64,000 bases of DNA from Actinomadura chibensis NBRC 106107 (GCF_001552135.1 NZ_BCQP01000036.1:62001-126000), one strand, 5' to 3'; shown: positions 52,387 to 61,072, counted from the first letter of the stretch. The notes: generated by a model not told the origin, from the sequence alone. Numbers and translations: made by a program.

Positions 52387-52429
52387 CGAGTACGCGCACC
52401 ACCGCGTCCGACCACCACCATGCGGCCAC

Positions 52430-52534
52430 CGTGCGGGTAACGGTTTCTGTCTGGACATCAAGACCTACAACGTGGGCGAGCCGGTGATCCTGTGGCCGTG
52501 CCACGGGGGGACCAGCCAGCAGTGGCGGTACTGA
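52430..52534 (+). pseudogene. remnant of a ricin-type beta-trefoil lectin domain
   Basis: One plus-strand frame reads NGFCLDIKTY (from 52439) and then VILWPCHGGTSQQWRY to a TGA at 52532-52534. This is the GxCLD...LWPC...QQW signature of the last repeat of a ricin B-type lectin, which binds sugars in secreted actinobacterial glycosidases. Upstream the frame loses lectin similarity and has no start or signal peptide, so it looks like the decayed 3' end of a larger gene. It lies between the GntR start and the converging end of the FAD hydroxylase gene. Confidence 0.6.
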
Positions 52535-52580
52535 CCCAGGTCACCCTGCATGGCAGCCCTGCCGGGTGAGGTGGTGCCGC

Positions 52581-53711
52581 TCAGGGCAACGGGGCCGTCC
52601 AGGCGTCGTAGGCGTAGACCCAGTCGGCGTCCGCGGTGGACTTGAGCCAGGTGTTGCCGCGCGAGCCGAGCTGGACCCGGCTGGTGCGGGGCAGCCGGGC
52701 GGCCTCGTAGGTCGTGAGCGCGCCCTCGATGTCTCCGGGGCGCGCGGCGACCGCGCGCGCGAGGACGACGCCGTCCTCGATCGCCATCGCCGCGCCCTGC
52801 GCCATGAACGGCATCATCGGGTGCGCCGCGTCGCCGAGCAGGGCGGCGCGGCCGTCCGACCAGCGGGGCAGCGGATCGCGCACGTAGAGCGCGGACTTCA
52901 GGACCGAGTCGCAGGCGTCCAGCAGGGCGCGGGCCTCCGGGTGGAACTTCTCGTACATCGCGCGCAGCTCGTCGACGTCGCCGGGCGCCGTCCACGACTC
53001 CTCCGTCCAGCTCTCCTGGGGCGTGGTCGCGAAGATGAAGGTGTCCTTGCCGCGGTTGAGGGGGAAGGTGACGATCTGCGTCGCCGGGTCCGGTCCCCAC
53101 CACTTGGTGAAGGCGCCGAGGTTCGGCACGTCCAGCCGGTCGGCGGGGACGACGGCGCGGTAGGCCACGACCCCCGTGAACTCCGGCTTCTCCCTGCCGA
53201 AGAGCACGGTGCGGACGCTGGAGTGGATCCCGTCCGCGCCGATCGCGGCGTCGGCGCCCGCCTCCGCGCCGTGCTCGAAGGCCAACCGGACCGGGGCGCC
53301 CGCGTCCGGCCGCCGGTCGAGCGCGGTCAGCCGGTGCCCGAGCCGGACCACGTCCGGCGGCAGCGCCCGCAGGAGAGCGGAGAGCAGGTCGGCGCGGTGG
53401 ACGGTCAGCTGGGGGGCGCCGTACTTCCGCTCGGCCGTGTCGCCCATCTCCAGCCGCGAGGTCTCCTCGCCGGTGTCCCAGGTGCGGCTGATCCGGTGCG
53501 TGGGCCGGGCGGCGGTCTCCCGGACGGCCGCGCCGACGCCGAGCCCGTCCAGGGCGCGGACCGCGTTGGGGGTGAGGTTGATGTCCGCCCCCACGTGGCC
53601 GAACTCCGGGGCCTGCTCGAACACCGTGACCTCGTGGCCGAGGTCCCGCAGGGCGATGGCGGCCGCGAGGCCGCCGACGCCGCCTCCGACGATGCCGATG
53701 TGCTGGCTCAA
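52581..53711 (-). CDS. FAD-dependent aromatic hydroxylase (salicylate hydroxylase-like)
   Basis: 376 residues. GIVGGGVGGLAAAIAL (about 6-21) is the FAD dinucleotide motif, GADGIHSSVR the DG motif (about 159), and GDAAHPMMPFMAQGAAMAIED (about 288) the second FAD motif of class A flavoprotein hydroxylases. It resembles salicylate, 3-hydroxybenzoate and 6-hydroxynicotinate hydroxylases, which use NAD(P)H and O2 to make an ortho-diol. It is the last gene of the eight-gene minus operon and would supply the substrate for the extradiol dioxygenase at its head. Confidence 0.85.
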   Translation of the reverse strand: MSQHIGIVGGGVGGLAAAIALRDLGHEVTVFEQAPEFGHVGADINLTPNAVRALDGLGVGAAVRETAARPTHRISRTWDTGEETSRLEMGDTAERKYGAPQLTVHRADLLSALLRALPPDVVRLGHRLTALDRRPDAGAPVRLAFEHGAEAGADAAIGADGIHSSVRTVLFGREKPEFTGVVAYRAVVPADRLDVPNLGAFTKWWGPDPATQIVTFPLNRGKDTFIFATTPQESWTEESWTAPGDVDELRAMYEKFHPEARALLDACDSVLKSALYVRDPLPRWSDGRAALLGDAAHPMMPFMAQGAAMAIEDGVVLARAVAARPGDIEGALTTYEAARLPRTSRVQLGSRGNTWLKSTADADWVYAYDAWTAPLP

Positions 53712-53727
53712 CTGTTCGCTCCTCGGT

Positions 53728-55230
53728 TCATTCCGCCCAGGCGATCGGGCCGGACATGCCCATGTAGACGCTCTTCTGCCGCTGGTAGGCGCGGATGGCG
53801 CCGAGCCCCTTCTCCCGCGACGAGCCGCTGTCCTTCACGCCGCCGAACGGGGTGGCGATGGACAGCTGCTTGTAGGTGTTGATCCAGACCGTCCCGGCCT
53901 CGATCGCGCGGGCCAGCCGCCAGGCCCGCGGGAAGTCGCGGGTCCAGATGCCGCAGGCCAGCCCGTAGGCCGTGCCGTTGGCCGCGGCCACCAGGTCGGC
54001 CTCGTCGCGGAAGCGCAGCGCGACCAGGACCGGCCCGAAGATCTCCTCGCGCACGACCCGCGCGTCCGGCCCGAGCCCCTCGATGACGGTCGGGCGCAGG
54101 TAGCTTCCCGCCTGGAGGGACGGGTCGGAGGGCCGCGTCCCGCCCGCCCGCACGACACCGCCCGCGGCGACCCCGTCGGCGATGTACCCCTCGACGGACT
54201 CCCGGTGCGACGCCGTGATGAGCGGGCCGAGCTGCGTGCCCTCGGCGCGAGGATGGCCGACGCGCAGCCGGTCGGCCTTCTCCGCGACGCGCGCGACCAC
54301 TTCGTCGTACACCGCGTCGTGGACGTACAGCCGCGAGCCCGCGACGCAGGACTGCCCCTGCGAGCTGAAGACGCCGAACAGCACGCCGTTGACCGCCACG
54401 TCCAGGTCGGCGTCCGGCAGGACGATCGTGGGCGACTTGCCGCCGAGCTCCAGCGAGGTCGTCTTCAGCCGGGCGGCGGCCGTCGCGGCGAGGGCGCGGC
54501 CGGTGCCGGTGCCGCCGGTGAACGACACGTGCCGCACGCCCGGGTGCTCCACGATCGCCTGGCCGACCGTCCCGCCTGGACCGGGGAGCACGCTCACCAG
54601 GCCCTCCGGCACACCGGCCTCCAGCAGCAGTGCCCCGAGTTCGAGCGCGAGGAGCGGCGTCCACGCGGCGGGCTTGACCACGACGGCGTTGCCCGCGGCG
54701 AGGGCGGGGGCGACCTTCTGCGCCTCCGACGCGATCGGGCTGTTCCAGGGGGTGATCGCGCCGACCACGCCGATCGGCTCGTGCACCGAGAAGGCGAGGT
54801 GGTCGCCCCTGGACGGCGGGATCGCCCCCTCCTGGCACTCCAGGACGGCGGCCACGTACCGGAACGTCCCGGCCGCGCTGGCGACGAGGAGGCGGGTCTC
54901 GGCGAGCGGCTTGCCGTTGTCGCGGCTCTGCAGCACCGCGAGCCGCTCGGCCCGGTCCTCGATCAGGTCCGCGGCGCGGGACAGGTAGCGGGCCCGCTGG
55001 TGGGGGAGCATGTCCCGCCAGGCCCGCGCCGATCGGGCCGCCTCACCCCGGCGCACGGCGGCGTCGACGTCGGCGGGGGCCGCCGCGGGCAGGCGGGCGA
55101 CGACCGTCCCGTCGGCGGGGTCGCGGGAGACGAGCTCGGCGCCGCGGCCTTCGACCCATTCCCCTCCGACGAGGACGCGGCCCGCCGGGGCGAGCCGGGA
55201 TCCGGTGGGTTGGACGGCGGTGTCGGTCAC
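53728..55230 (-). CDS. aldehyde dehydrogenase (NAD-dependent)
   Basis: 500 residues from a GTG at 55228-55230. Catalytic Glu in SLELGGKSP (about 261) and Cys in QGQSCVAGSR (about 297) are intact, as is ITPWNSPIASEAQKVAPALAAGN. The C-terminal PFGGVKDSGSSREKG is standard. It resembles the semialdehyde-oxidising branch used in meta-cleavage pathways (XylG-like). Candidate substrates are the ring-cleavage semialdehyde or the aldehyde from the ThDP enzyme just upstream (GTGA overlap). Confidence 0.88.
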   Translation of the reverse strand: MTDTAVQPTGSRLAPAGRVLVGGEWVEGRGAELVSRDPADGTVVARLPAAAPADVDAAVRRGEAARSARAWRDMLPHQRARYLSRAADLIEDRAERLAVLQSRDNGKPLAETRLLVASAAGTFRYVAAVLECQEGAIPPSRGDHLAFSVHEPIGVVGAITPWNSPIASEAQKVAPALAAGNAVVVKPAAWTPLLALELGALLLEAGVPEGLVSVLPGPGGTVGQAIVEHPGVRHVSFTGGTGTGRALAATAAARLKTTSLELGGKSPTIVLPDADLDVAVNGVLFGVFSSQGQSCVAGSRLYVHDAVYDEVVARVAEKADRLRVGHPRAEGTQLGPLITASHRESVEGYIADGVAAGGVVRAGGTRPSDPSLQAGSYLRPTVIEGLGPDARVVREEIFGPVLVALRFRDEADLVAAANGTAYGLACGIWTRDFPRAWRLARAIEAGTVWINTYKQLSIATPFGGVKDSGSSREKGLGAIRAYQRQKSVYMGMSGPIAWAE

Positions 55231-56870
55231 GACGGCGCTCCTGGGACGTGTACGGGCGGGGTGAAGGGCTTCGGCATGGGCGGGTAGGACGCGAGGTCGA
55301 TCTCGACCAGGACCGGGCCTCGGCGGGCCACGGCCCGCTCCAGCGCCGGCGCGACGGAACCGGGGTCGGCGACGCGGAGGTACGGCAGGCCGAGCCCTTC
55401 GCACACCGGGCCGAAGTCGGGGGTCGCGAGGTCGACGCCGGCGCGCGGGCGGCGCATCGCGTCCTGCATGTTGCGCAGCACGCCGTAGCCGCGGTCGTTG
55501 AAGACCAGCAGGACCAGCCACGGCGCCTCCTGCACCAGCGTCATCAGCTCCCCGAAGTGGACGGCGAGTCCGCCGTCGCCGACGATGCCGACGGTGGGGA
55601 GGTCCGGGCGGGCCGCGGCGGCGCCGATCGCCATGCCGAGGCCCTGCCCGATCCCGCCGCCGCGCGGGAAGACGTTGGTGCGCGGGTCGTGGATCTCCAG
55701 CAGCCGGTTGCCCCACGAGCTCGACGCGATCGTGACGTCGCGCGCGATCACGGCCTCGCGCGGCAGCGCCTCGCGCAGCGCGGCGGGGAACACGGCGTGC
55801 TCGCCGAGCCCGGCCCGCTGGTTCTCGCGCACGGCGGTCCGCGTCGTGCGCACCCGCTCGGCCCAGGCCGCCCGCGGTCCGGTTCCGTCCTCCTCCAGCC
55901 GCGTGGCCAGGGCGTCCAGGAAGGCGGCGGCCTCGGCGGCCACGCCGAGGGTCACGGGGAAGACCCTGCCGATGGCCGCCGGGTCGAGGTCCACCTGCAC
56001 GTGCCGCTCGGGCACGGACAGGGTGTAGTCGGCCGTCTCGTTCGAGCGGAAGTGGGTGCCGACGCTCAGCAGCAGGTCGGCCTCGGCCAGCAGCGCCCGG
56101 CCCGCCGGGGCGGTGGCGTAGTTCCCGACGCAGAGCTCGTGGTCCTCCGGCACCGCGCCGCGCCCGGAGTTGCTCGTGAACAGGGCCGCCCCGAGCGTCT
56201 CGGCGAGGCGGCGCAGCGGCTCCCCGGCCCGCGCGGCCCCGCCCCCGGCCCAGATCGCGGGACGCTCCGCGGCGCCCACCAGGCGGGCGGCCTCCGCGAC
56301 CGCGTCCGGATCGACGGCCGCCGCCTCCGCGCTCCGGGGCGGCGCGGGGAGAGGGCCGTGCTCGGCGTACTGGAGGTCGATCGGCCACTCCACGCTCACC
56401 GGTCCGCCGGGCGCCGTGAGCGCGGTCAGCGCGGCGCGCTGGAGAAGCTCGCCCGCCGCCGCCGCGCTGCCGATCGTGGCCGCGGACTTGGAGACGGCGG
56501 CGAGCATCCCCGGCTGGTCCTTGGTCTCGTGGATGAAACCGCGTCCCGAGCCGAGGTAGGGCGTGTCGACCTGGCCGGTCACGTGCAGCACCGGGGTGCC
56601 GGAGCTCAGCGACTCGACCAGCGAACCGGCCGCGTTGCCCGCCCCCGTCCCGGTGCTGGTGAGCGCGCACCCGAGCCCGGCGCGGGCGCGGGCGTACCCG
56701 TCGGCGGCGTTGACCGCGGTCGCCTCGTGCCGCACCGGGACGAACCGCAGCTCCCGGTCGACCGCGTCGACCAGCGGCAGGTTGTGCACGCTGACCACGC
56801 CGAAGACCGTGTCGACGTCGAACCGCCGCAGCACGTCGACCAGCAGGTCGCCGCCGTTCCTCGGGGTCAT
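55227..56870 (-). CDS. thiamine-diphosphate enzyme (benzoylformate decarboxylase / acetolactate-synthase-like)
   Basis: 547 residues with the three ThDP domains. Catalytic Glu49 in RHEATAV activates the cofactor; the ThDP/Mg motif GDGGLAVHFGELMTLVQE...FND lies at about 430-458. The first domain is PYR-like (residues 1-175), the middle domain (185-320) resembles the FAD/ADP fold of the family. Decarboxylation of a 2-ketoacid to an aldehyde would feed the aldehyde dehydrogenase that overlaps it. Ligation to an acyloin is the main alternative. Confidence 0.85.
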   Translation of the reverse strand: MTPRNGGDLLVDVLRRFDVDTVFGVVSVHNLPLVDAVDRELRFVPVRHEATAVNAADGYARARAGLGCALTSTGTGAGNAAGSLVESLSSGTPVLHVTGQVDTPYLGSGRGFIHETKDQPGMLAAVSKSAATIGSAAAAGELLQRAALTALTAPGGPVSVEWPIDLQYAEHGPLPAPPRSAEAAAVDPDAVAEAARLVGAAERPAIWAGGGAARAGEPLRRLAETLGAALFTSNSGRGAVPEDHELCVGNYATAPAGRALLAEADLLLSVGTHFRSNETADYTLSVPERHVQVDLDPAAIGRVFPVTLGVAAEAAAFLDALATRLEEDGTGPRAAWAERVRTTRTAVRENQRAGLGEHAVFPAALREALPREAVIARDVTIASSSWGNRLLEIHDPRTNVFPRGGGIGQGLGMAIGAAAARPDLPTVGIVGDGGLAVHFGELMTLVQEAPWLVLLVFNDRGYGVLRNMQDAMRRPRAGVDLATPDFGPVCEGLGLPYLRVADPGSVAPALERAVARRGPVLVEIDLASYPPMPKPFTPPVHVPGAPS

Positions 56871-56906
56871 GGGTCGCTCCTGTCGGGGGTTGCCATCGGT
56901 TGCCGG

Positions 56907-57695
56907 TCAGTACAGGCCGCGGGCGACGCCGCCGCACACGTCGAGCGCGGCGCCGGTGACGTAGGACGCGCGCGGCGACAGCAGGTAGGCGATGGCCGAG
57001 GCCACCTCCTCGGCGGCGCCGAACCGGCCGAGCGCGACGCCCCGGTCGGCGGCGACCCGGCGCTCCCACGACTCGTACGGCTCGCCGGTGCCGAGCGCGG
57101 CATGGCGGCGGCGCCACTGCCCGGTGTCGACGAGGCCCAGGCAGACCGAGTTGACCCGGATGCCGCGCGCGGCGTAGTCGAGCGCCATCGACTTGGTCAG
57201 GTTGAGCAGGCCGGCGCGGGCCGCCGAGGTGGTGACCAGCCGCGGCTCCGGCTGCTTGGCCAGCACCGCGTTGACGTTGACGGCCGCGGCGACCGGCGAC
57301 CTCTCCAGCCAGGGCAGCGCGCTGCCGAGGACGTTCAGGACGCTGCCGAACTTCAGGTCGAACTCGTCGCGGAAGTCGTCGAGGGCGACGTCGTCCAGCC
57401 CGGCCATGCGGGACTGGCCGGCGTTGTTGACCACGCCGTCCAGGCCGCCGAAGGCGTCCACGGCCCGTCCCACCATCGCCTCCACGGCGGCGGGGTCGCG
57501 GACGTCGCACGGGACGGCGAGGAGCCGCCCGGCGGGGGCGTCCAGCCGTGCCGCGGCCGATTCGAGCTCGGCGACCCGGCGTCCGCAGGTGACGACCCGG
57601 GCGCCCTCGGCGAGGAGCAGGCCGGCGGTGGCGAACCCGACGCCGGAACTGCCGCCCGTCACGAGGTAGGCGCGGTCGCGCAACAGCAGGTCCAT
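56907..57695 (-). CDS. SDR-family protein lacking the catalytic Tyr-Lys pair
   Basis: 262 residues. The coenzyme motif TGGSSGVGFATAGLLLAEG is intact at about 13. At the active site, where YxxxK is expected, it reads LVTTSAARAGLLNLTKS, giving Thr for Tyr and Arg for Lys, and the catalytic Ser region is NVNAVLAKQ. A subgroup of actinobacterial SDRs shares such changes. It may still bind NAD(P) and a ligand or use a different mechanism. Eight bases separate it from the cupin gene upstream. Confidence 0.8.
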   Translation of the reverse strand: MDLLLRDRAYLVTGGSSGVGFATAGLLLAEGARVVTCGRRVAELESAAARLDAPAGRLLAVPCDVRDPAAVEAMVGRAVDAFGGLDGVVNNAGQSRMAGLDDVALDDFRDEFDLKFGSVLNVLGSALPWLERSPVAAAVNVNAVLAKQPEPRLVTTSAARAGLLNLTKSMALDYAARGIRVNSVCLGLVDTGQWRRRHAALGTGEPYESWERRVAADRGVALGRFGAAEEVASAIAYLLSPRASYVTGAALDVCGGVARGLY

Positions 57696-57703
57696 GGGGC
57701 GGG

Positions 57704-58210
57704 TCAGTCCCGTGTGACGCCGTGCATGGCGGAGGTCTCGGGATACGTCGGCACCTGCGGCTTCCGGGTGCCGATGATCACGCAGAAGAGGGCGTCGGCG
57801 TCGCCGTTGTTCTTCAGGCTGCGCGGTGTGCCCGGCGGGACCACGATCATGTCGCGGTAGCCGAGCGTGCGCTTCTCCACCCGGCCGTCCCGGTGGATGC
57901 CCACCTCGATCTCGCCCTCCAGGACGAAGAAGGCCTCCTCGGCGTCGTGGTGGGTGTGCTCGGGGCCCTCCGCGCCCGGCGGCAGCAGCATGTTGGAGAA
58001 GGTGAAGCCCCGGGACGGGATCGTGCGCCGGTCGCCCTCGTGGTCGCCGGTGGCGCCGGACCCGACGTAGCGGATCTGCGCGCGGCGGAACTGGTCGCCG
58101 GCCTTCGCCTGGAAGCCGAGGGTGTCCCAGTCCTCGTGGCGGGTGGCCTTGGTGAGGATGAGGGAGTCGGTGAAGGCGGCGAGGTCGGAGTCCTCGTAGC
58201 GCAGGGTCAT
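57704..58210 (-). CDS. cupin-domain protein
   Basis: 168 residues, one cupin barrel. Motif 1 PEHTHHDAEEAFFVLEGEIEVG (about 77-98) gives HxH and Glu metal ligands, and motif 2 DMIVVPPGTPRSLKNNGD (about 117-134) shows that the usual final His is replaced. Possible roles are a dioxygenase, isomerase or decarboxylase on a meta-cleavage intermediate. Sits between the SDR and alpha/beta hydrolase genes (ATGA overlap with the latter). Confidence 0.82.
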   Translation of the reverse strand: MTLRYEDSDLAAFTDSLILTKATRHEDWDTLGFQAKAGDQFRRAQIRYVGSGATGDHEGDRRTIPSRGFTFSNMLLPPGAEGPEHTHHDAEEAFFVLEGEIEVGIHRDGRVEKRTLGYRDMIVVPPGTPRSLKNNGDADALFCVIIGTRKPQVPTYPETSAMHGVTRD

Positions 58211-59037
58211 GGCACTTCCTTCCGTTCGTTGCCGGCGGCTGAGGTTGCGGTGGTGAGGTCGGCGGCGAGGTCGGCGGCGAGCCGGGTGAAGGCGCGCAGC
58301 CAGGCGCCGACGATCGCGGGCCGCTCCTGGTTGGCGAGATGACCGGCGCCGGGGACCGTCACCAGCGCGGCGCCGGGAATCCCGGCCGCGATCTCGCGGG
58401 CCCGCTCGGGCCCGGTGACGGTGTCCTCGGCGCCCGCGAGGACGAGGGTCGGCGCCGAGATCCGGGCGATGTCACCGCTCAGATCGGCGGCGGCCATCGC
58501 CTCGGCGGCGGCGGAGTAGCCGGGGAGGCGCACCGCTCCCGCCATCGTGGCGACGACGGTCTCCACCAGTTCCGGACGGGCGCCCGGAGACAGGAGCCGG
58601 GGGCCGCGCTCGCGCGCGAACCCCGTGGGACCGAGGCGGGCCAGCTCGGCCGGGCGCTCCCGCATCCGCGCGGCCCGCTCGGGGTCGGTCCCGGAGCCGA
58701 GGCTGGCGCCGATGACGGTGAGGCTGCGGACCAGGCCGGGCCTGGTCGCCGCCAAGCGCAGGGCGATGACGCCTCCCCACGACACGCCGACCAGGTGCGC
58801 CGGGCCGGGGCCGAGCTCGGCGCGCATCAGGGCGGCGGCCTCCTCGACGTACCCGTCGAGGCCGGGGGGCCGCGCCGGGTCGGGTGATCCGGCGTAGCCA
58901 GGCGCGTCCCAGGCGACCATGGTCAGGACGTCGCCGAGCGCGTCCAGCTGGGGCGCGAACGACGCGGCCGACGACCCGATCCCGTGCAGCAGGAGCGCTC
59001 CCGGACCGCGGCCGGACCGGCGGAAGGACACGGTCAC
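58207..59037 (-). CDS. alpha/beta hydrolase (C-C hydrolase candidate)
   Basis: 276 residues. Oxyanion motif LLLHGIGSSAASFAPQ, nucleophile Ser in VGVSWGGVIALRLA (GxSxG, about 105), Asp in LVLAGAEDTVTG and His in VPGAGHLANQERP, so the triad is complete. Meta-cleavage hydrolases (BphD/HsaD-like) share this layout, and it lies beside an extradiol dioxygenase. Hydrolysis of the cleaved ring product is therefore the first guess; a simple esterase is the alternative. It ends one base before the neighbouring gene, with no gap. Confidence 0.83.
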   Translation of the reverse strand: MTVSFRRSGRGPGALLLHGIGSSAASFAPQLDALGDVLTMVAWDAPGYAGSPDPARPPGLDGYVEEAAALMRAELGPGPAHLVGVSWGGVIALRLAATRPGLVRSLTVIGASLGSGTDPERAARMRERPAELARLGPTGFARERGPRLLSPGARPELVETVVATMAGAVRLPGYSAAAEAMAAADLSGDIARISAPTLVLAGAEDTVTGPERAREIAAGIPGAALVTVPGAGHLANQERPAIVGAWLRAFTRLAADLAADLTTATSAAGNERKEVP

Positions 59038-59847
59038 TCAGATCACCCCGGTGGGCCGGCCGACGAGCGCGGCGAGGGAGCGGAGGACGGCATGGGGCAC
59101 CACGCCGCTCGTCCGCGGGTTCTCCGCGGAGGGACGGTTCCGGATCTCGAAGCGGTAGACGCCGCCGGGCCCTTCGGCCTCGATGAGGTGCCGGGTCAGC
59201 GCGGCCGCGGGATCGGCCGTCAGCCGCACCTCGACCAGGTCGAGGTCGCCGACGGCCCAGCCGACCGTCGCGGCGAGGTTGAGCGAGCGCGGGAACAGCC
59301 GCGCCGCCTCGCGCGCCCCGCCGGTGAACACCTCCACGGGCCGGTCGGCGCCGCGCAGCCGGGCGGCGGCGGACTCGTCCATCCACGGCTGGACGAGCGT
59401 GGCGGGCAGCTTCGTCGTGGTCACCGCGACGCGGGTCAAGGGCGCCTGGGCGGCGGCCGCGGAGAGGATGTCGAGGCCGCCGGCCGCCCCGGAGGTGAGC
59501 AGCAGGCGGCCGGGCCCGGCGGCGGCGACGGCGTCCGCCACCGCCGGGTCGCACAGCGCGCCGATCGAGGTGACGAGCAGGTCGACGCCGTGGTCGAGGA
59601 TGGCGGCCGCGCTCCGCGCCACGACCGCCTGCCCGGCGCACTCGACCACCGCGTCGGCGCGGTCGAGCGCCGTGGCCAGGTCGACCTGCGGGACTCCGGC
59701 TCCGGGGACGGGACGCCCGTCCACCACCGCGACGGGTTCGACCCCGGGGAGGCGTCCCTCGCGCAGCGCCGCGAGCACGGCGCTTCCGATGGCGCCCGCG
59801 CCGATCACCGCCACCCGCGCGGGACCGCCGCGCCGGACGGTGCTCAC
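59038..59847 (-). CDS. aspartate dehydrogenase-like NAD(P)-dependent enzyme
   Basis: 269 residues from a GTG at 59845-59847. VAVIGAGAIGSAVLAAL at about 11 is the Rossmann motif. The later LLTSGAAGGLDILSAAA, TTTKLPATLV and SLNLAATVGWAVGDLDLVEVRLTADP are typical of the NadX/aspartate-dehydrogenase family, which oxidises L-aspartate to the imino acid. A conserved His is kept in GVVPHAVL. In an aromatic operon it may act on a different amino acid, producing a 2-ketoacid for the ThDP enzyme. GTGA overlap with the dioxygenase gene. Confidence 0.75.
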   Translation of the reverse strand: MSTVRRGGPARVAVIGAGAIGSAVLAALREGRLPGVEPVAVVDGRPVPGAGVPQVDLATALDRADAVVECAGQAVVARSAAAILDHGVDLLVTSIGALCDPAVADAVAAAGPGRLLLTSGAAGGLDILSAAAAQAPLTRVAVTTTKLPATLVQPWMDESAAARLRGADRPVEVFTGGAREAARLFPRSLNLAATVGWAVGDLDLVEVRLTADPAAALTRHLIEAEGPGGVYRFEIRNRPSAENPRTSGVVPHAVLRSLAALVGRPTGVI

Positions 59848-60776
59848 GGCGCGGTCACCCGCTCCGGCGACGCGGCGAGCACACCGCGGTCCTCGACGCC
59901 CGCCATGCGCTCGCGGACCTCCCGCGACGGCGGGCCCGCCGTCCCCCACAGGTCGGACAGCTCGGGCACGCGCCGCCAGACGCGGCACAGCCACTGGTCC
60001 TCGACCACCTGCGCGACGTCGGAGGTGTACTCGCAGACCAGGCCGGCCGGGTCGGCGAAGTAGGAGAAGGTGTTGTTGCCGGGCCCGTGCCGCCCGGGAC
60101 CCCACAGCGGCGTGATGCCGTGGTGCCTGAGCGAGCCGATGCCGCGCATGAAGTGGTCCATCGACGCCATCTCGTAGGCGACGTGGTTGACCGAGGTCCA
60201 CGCCGCCTGGTTGAAGGCGATGCTGTGGTGGTCGCTGTTGCAGCGCAGGAAGGCCATCTGGTGCTCCGACCAGTCGGAGACCCGCATCCCGAGCACCCCG
60301 GTGTAGAAGGCGACGGCCGCGTCGATGTCGACGGTGTTCAGCACCACGTGCGTGACGCCCACCGGCACGGCCCGGTCCCGGCTCAGCGGGGGGACGGCGT
60401 GCACGTCGCAGCTGAGTTCGACGCGGCGCCCCTCGGGGTCCGCCAGCCGGAGCCCGTAGCCGCCGCCCGCGCCGTCGAGCGGGCCGGGCTCGCGCAGCAG
60501 CGGCACTCCGCGCGCGGCGAGGCGGCGGCCGGCCGCGTCGACCTCGGCGGCGGTGCGCACCGCGAAGCTGATCCGGCCGAGCGCGTTGCGCTCCGACCGG
60601 GAGAGCTGGAGCACGTGGTGGTCGGGGCCGGTGCCGCGCAGCCACGCGTCGTCGGTGTCGTGCTCGACGACCGAGAGCCCCCAGACCTCGCTGTAGAAGT
60701 CCGTGCAGGCGGCGACGTCCGGCACCCCCAGCTGCACCGACCGCAGCGAGTGGAGCCGTACGACTGGCTGGTCCAT
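59844..60776 (-). CDS. extradiol ring-cleavage dioxygenase (VOC type, catechol 2,3-dioxygenase-like)
   Basis: 310 residues, two tandem VOC domains. The Fe(II) ligands of type I extradiol enzymes are visible in the C-terminal domain: His143 in VTHVVLNTVD, His198 in VNHVAYEM and Glu249 in LVCEYTSDV. His and Tyr residues lining the O2 pocket (HHSIAFN, TFSYFADPAG) are also present. It cleaves a catechol-like ring next to the hydroxyls. First gene of the minus operon, with a long dyad operator 12 bases upstream and MarR beyond it. Confidence 0.85.
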   Translation of the reverse strand: MDQPVVRLHSLRSVQLGVPDVAACTDFYSEVWGLSVVEHDTDDAWLRGTGPDHHVLQLSRSERNALGRISFAVRTAAEVDAAGRRLAARGVPLLREPGPLDGAGGGYGLRLADPEGRRVELSCDVHAVPPLSRDRAVPVGVTHVVLNTVDIDAAVAFYTGVLGMRVSDWSEHQMAFLRCNSDHHSIAFNQAAWTSVNHVAYEMASMDHFMRGIGSLRHHGITPLWGPGRHGPGNNTFSYFADPAGLVCEYTSDVAQVVEDQWLCRVWRRVPELSDLWGTAGPPSREVRERMAGVEDRGVLAASPERVTAP

Positions 60777-60787
60777 GACACCTCCGG

Positions 60788-60822
60788 TTGCCTCAGTGGT
60801 TAATCATTAAGTGCTAAGGCAA
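60788..60822. promoter_or_regulatory. long dyad, candidate MarR operator
   Basis: TTGCCTCAGTGGTTAAT and ATTAAGTGCTAAGGCAA form 17-base arms around a single C at 60805, with 13 of 17 positions symmetrical. It is AT-rich in a GC-rich setting and ends 12 bases before the dioxygenase start, within the 296-base gap shared with the divergent MarR gene. Confidence 0.6.
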
Positions 60823-60982
60823 ATTGAGTCAAGTCGCCCCGGGAAGCCAACGCGGGAGATCGTCATGGTTCGGTAGGATCGCTCTGGCCTTGGCAACCAG
60901 CGGTGTTCAGCCGCGCCGTCGCGCGCTCGGCGCGCCCTTGGACGGGCGCCAGGCCGATCCGGCCGAGAACGCTAAGGACAGT

Positions 60983-61002
60983 AAAGCTTCTATCTAAACT
61001 TT
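60983..61002. promoter_or_regulatory. AT-rich dyad upstream of the MarR gene
   Basis: AAAGCTT (60983-60989) and AAACTTT (60996-61002) pair at six of seven positions, about 70 bases before the MarR GTG. AAAGCTT recurs at 61872-61878 upstream of the M24-fold gene, suggesting the same regulator may bind both. Confidence 0.4.
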
Positions 61003-61072
61003 GTTTCGCGGGCCCGGACTGTTATCGTTGGCGCCCGATCCTCCCCGCTCGAATACCTAGACAGGCACGCGC

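Noticed and set aside
53728..57510. 1260-codon open frame on the minus strand
   Set aside because: Only 53728-55230 of it is a real protein (aldehyde dehydrogenase); the rest is an Arg/Pro/Gly-rich shadow of the ThDP and SDR genes in another frame.
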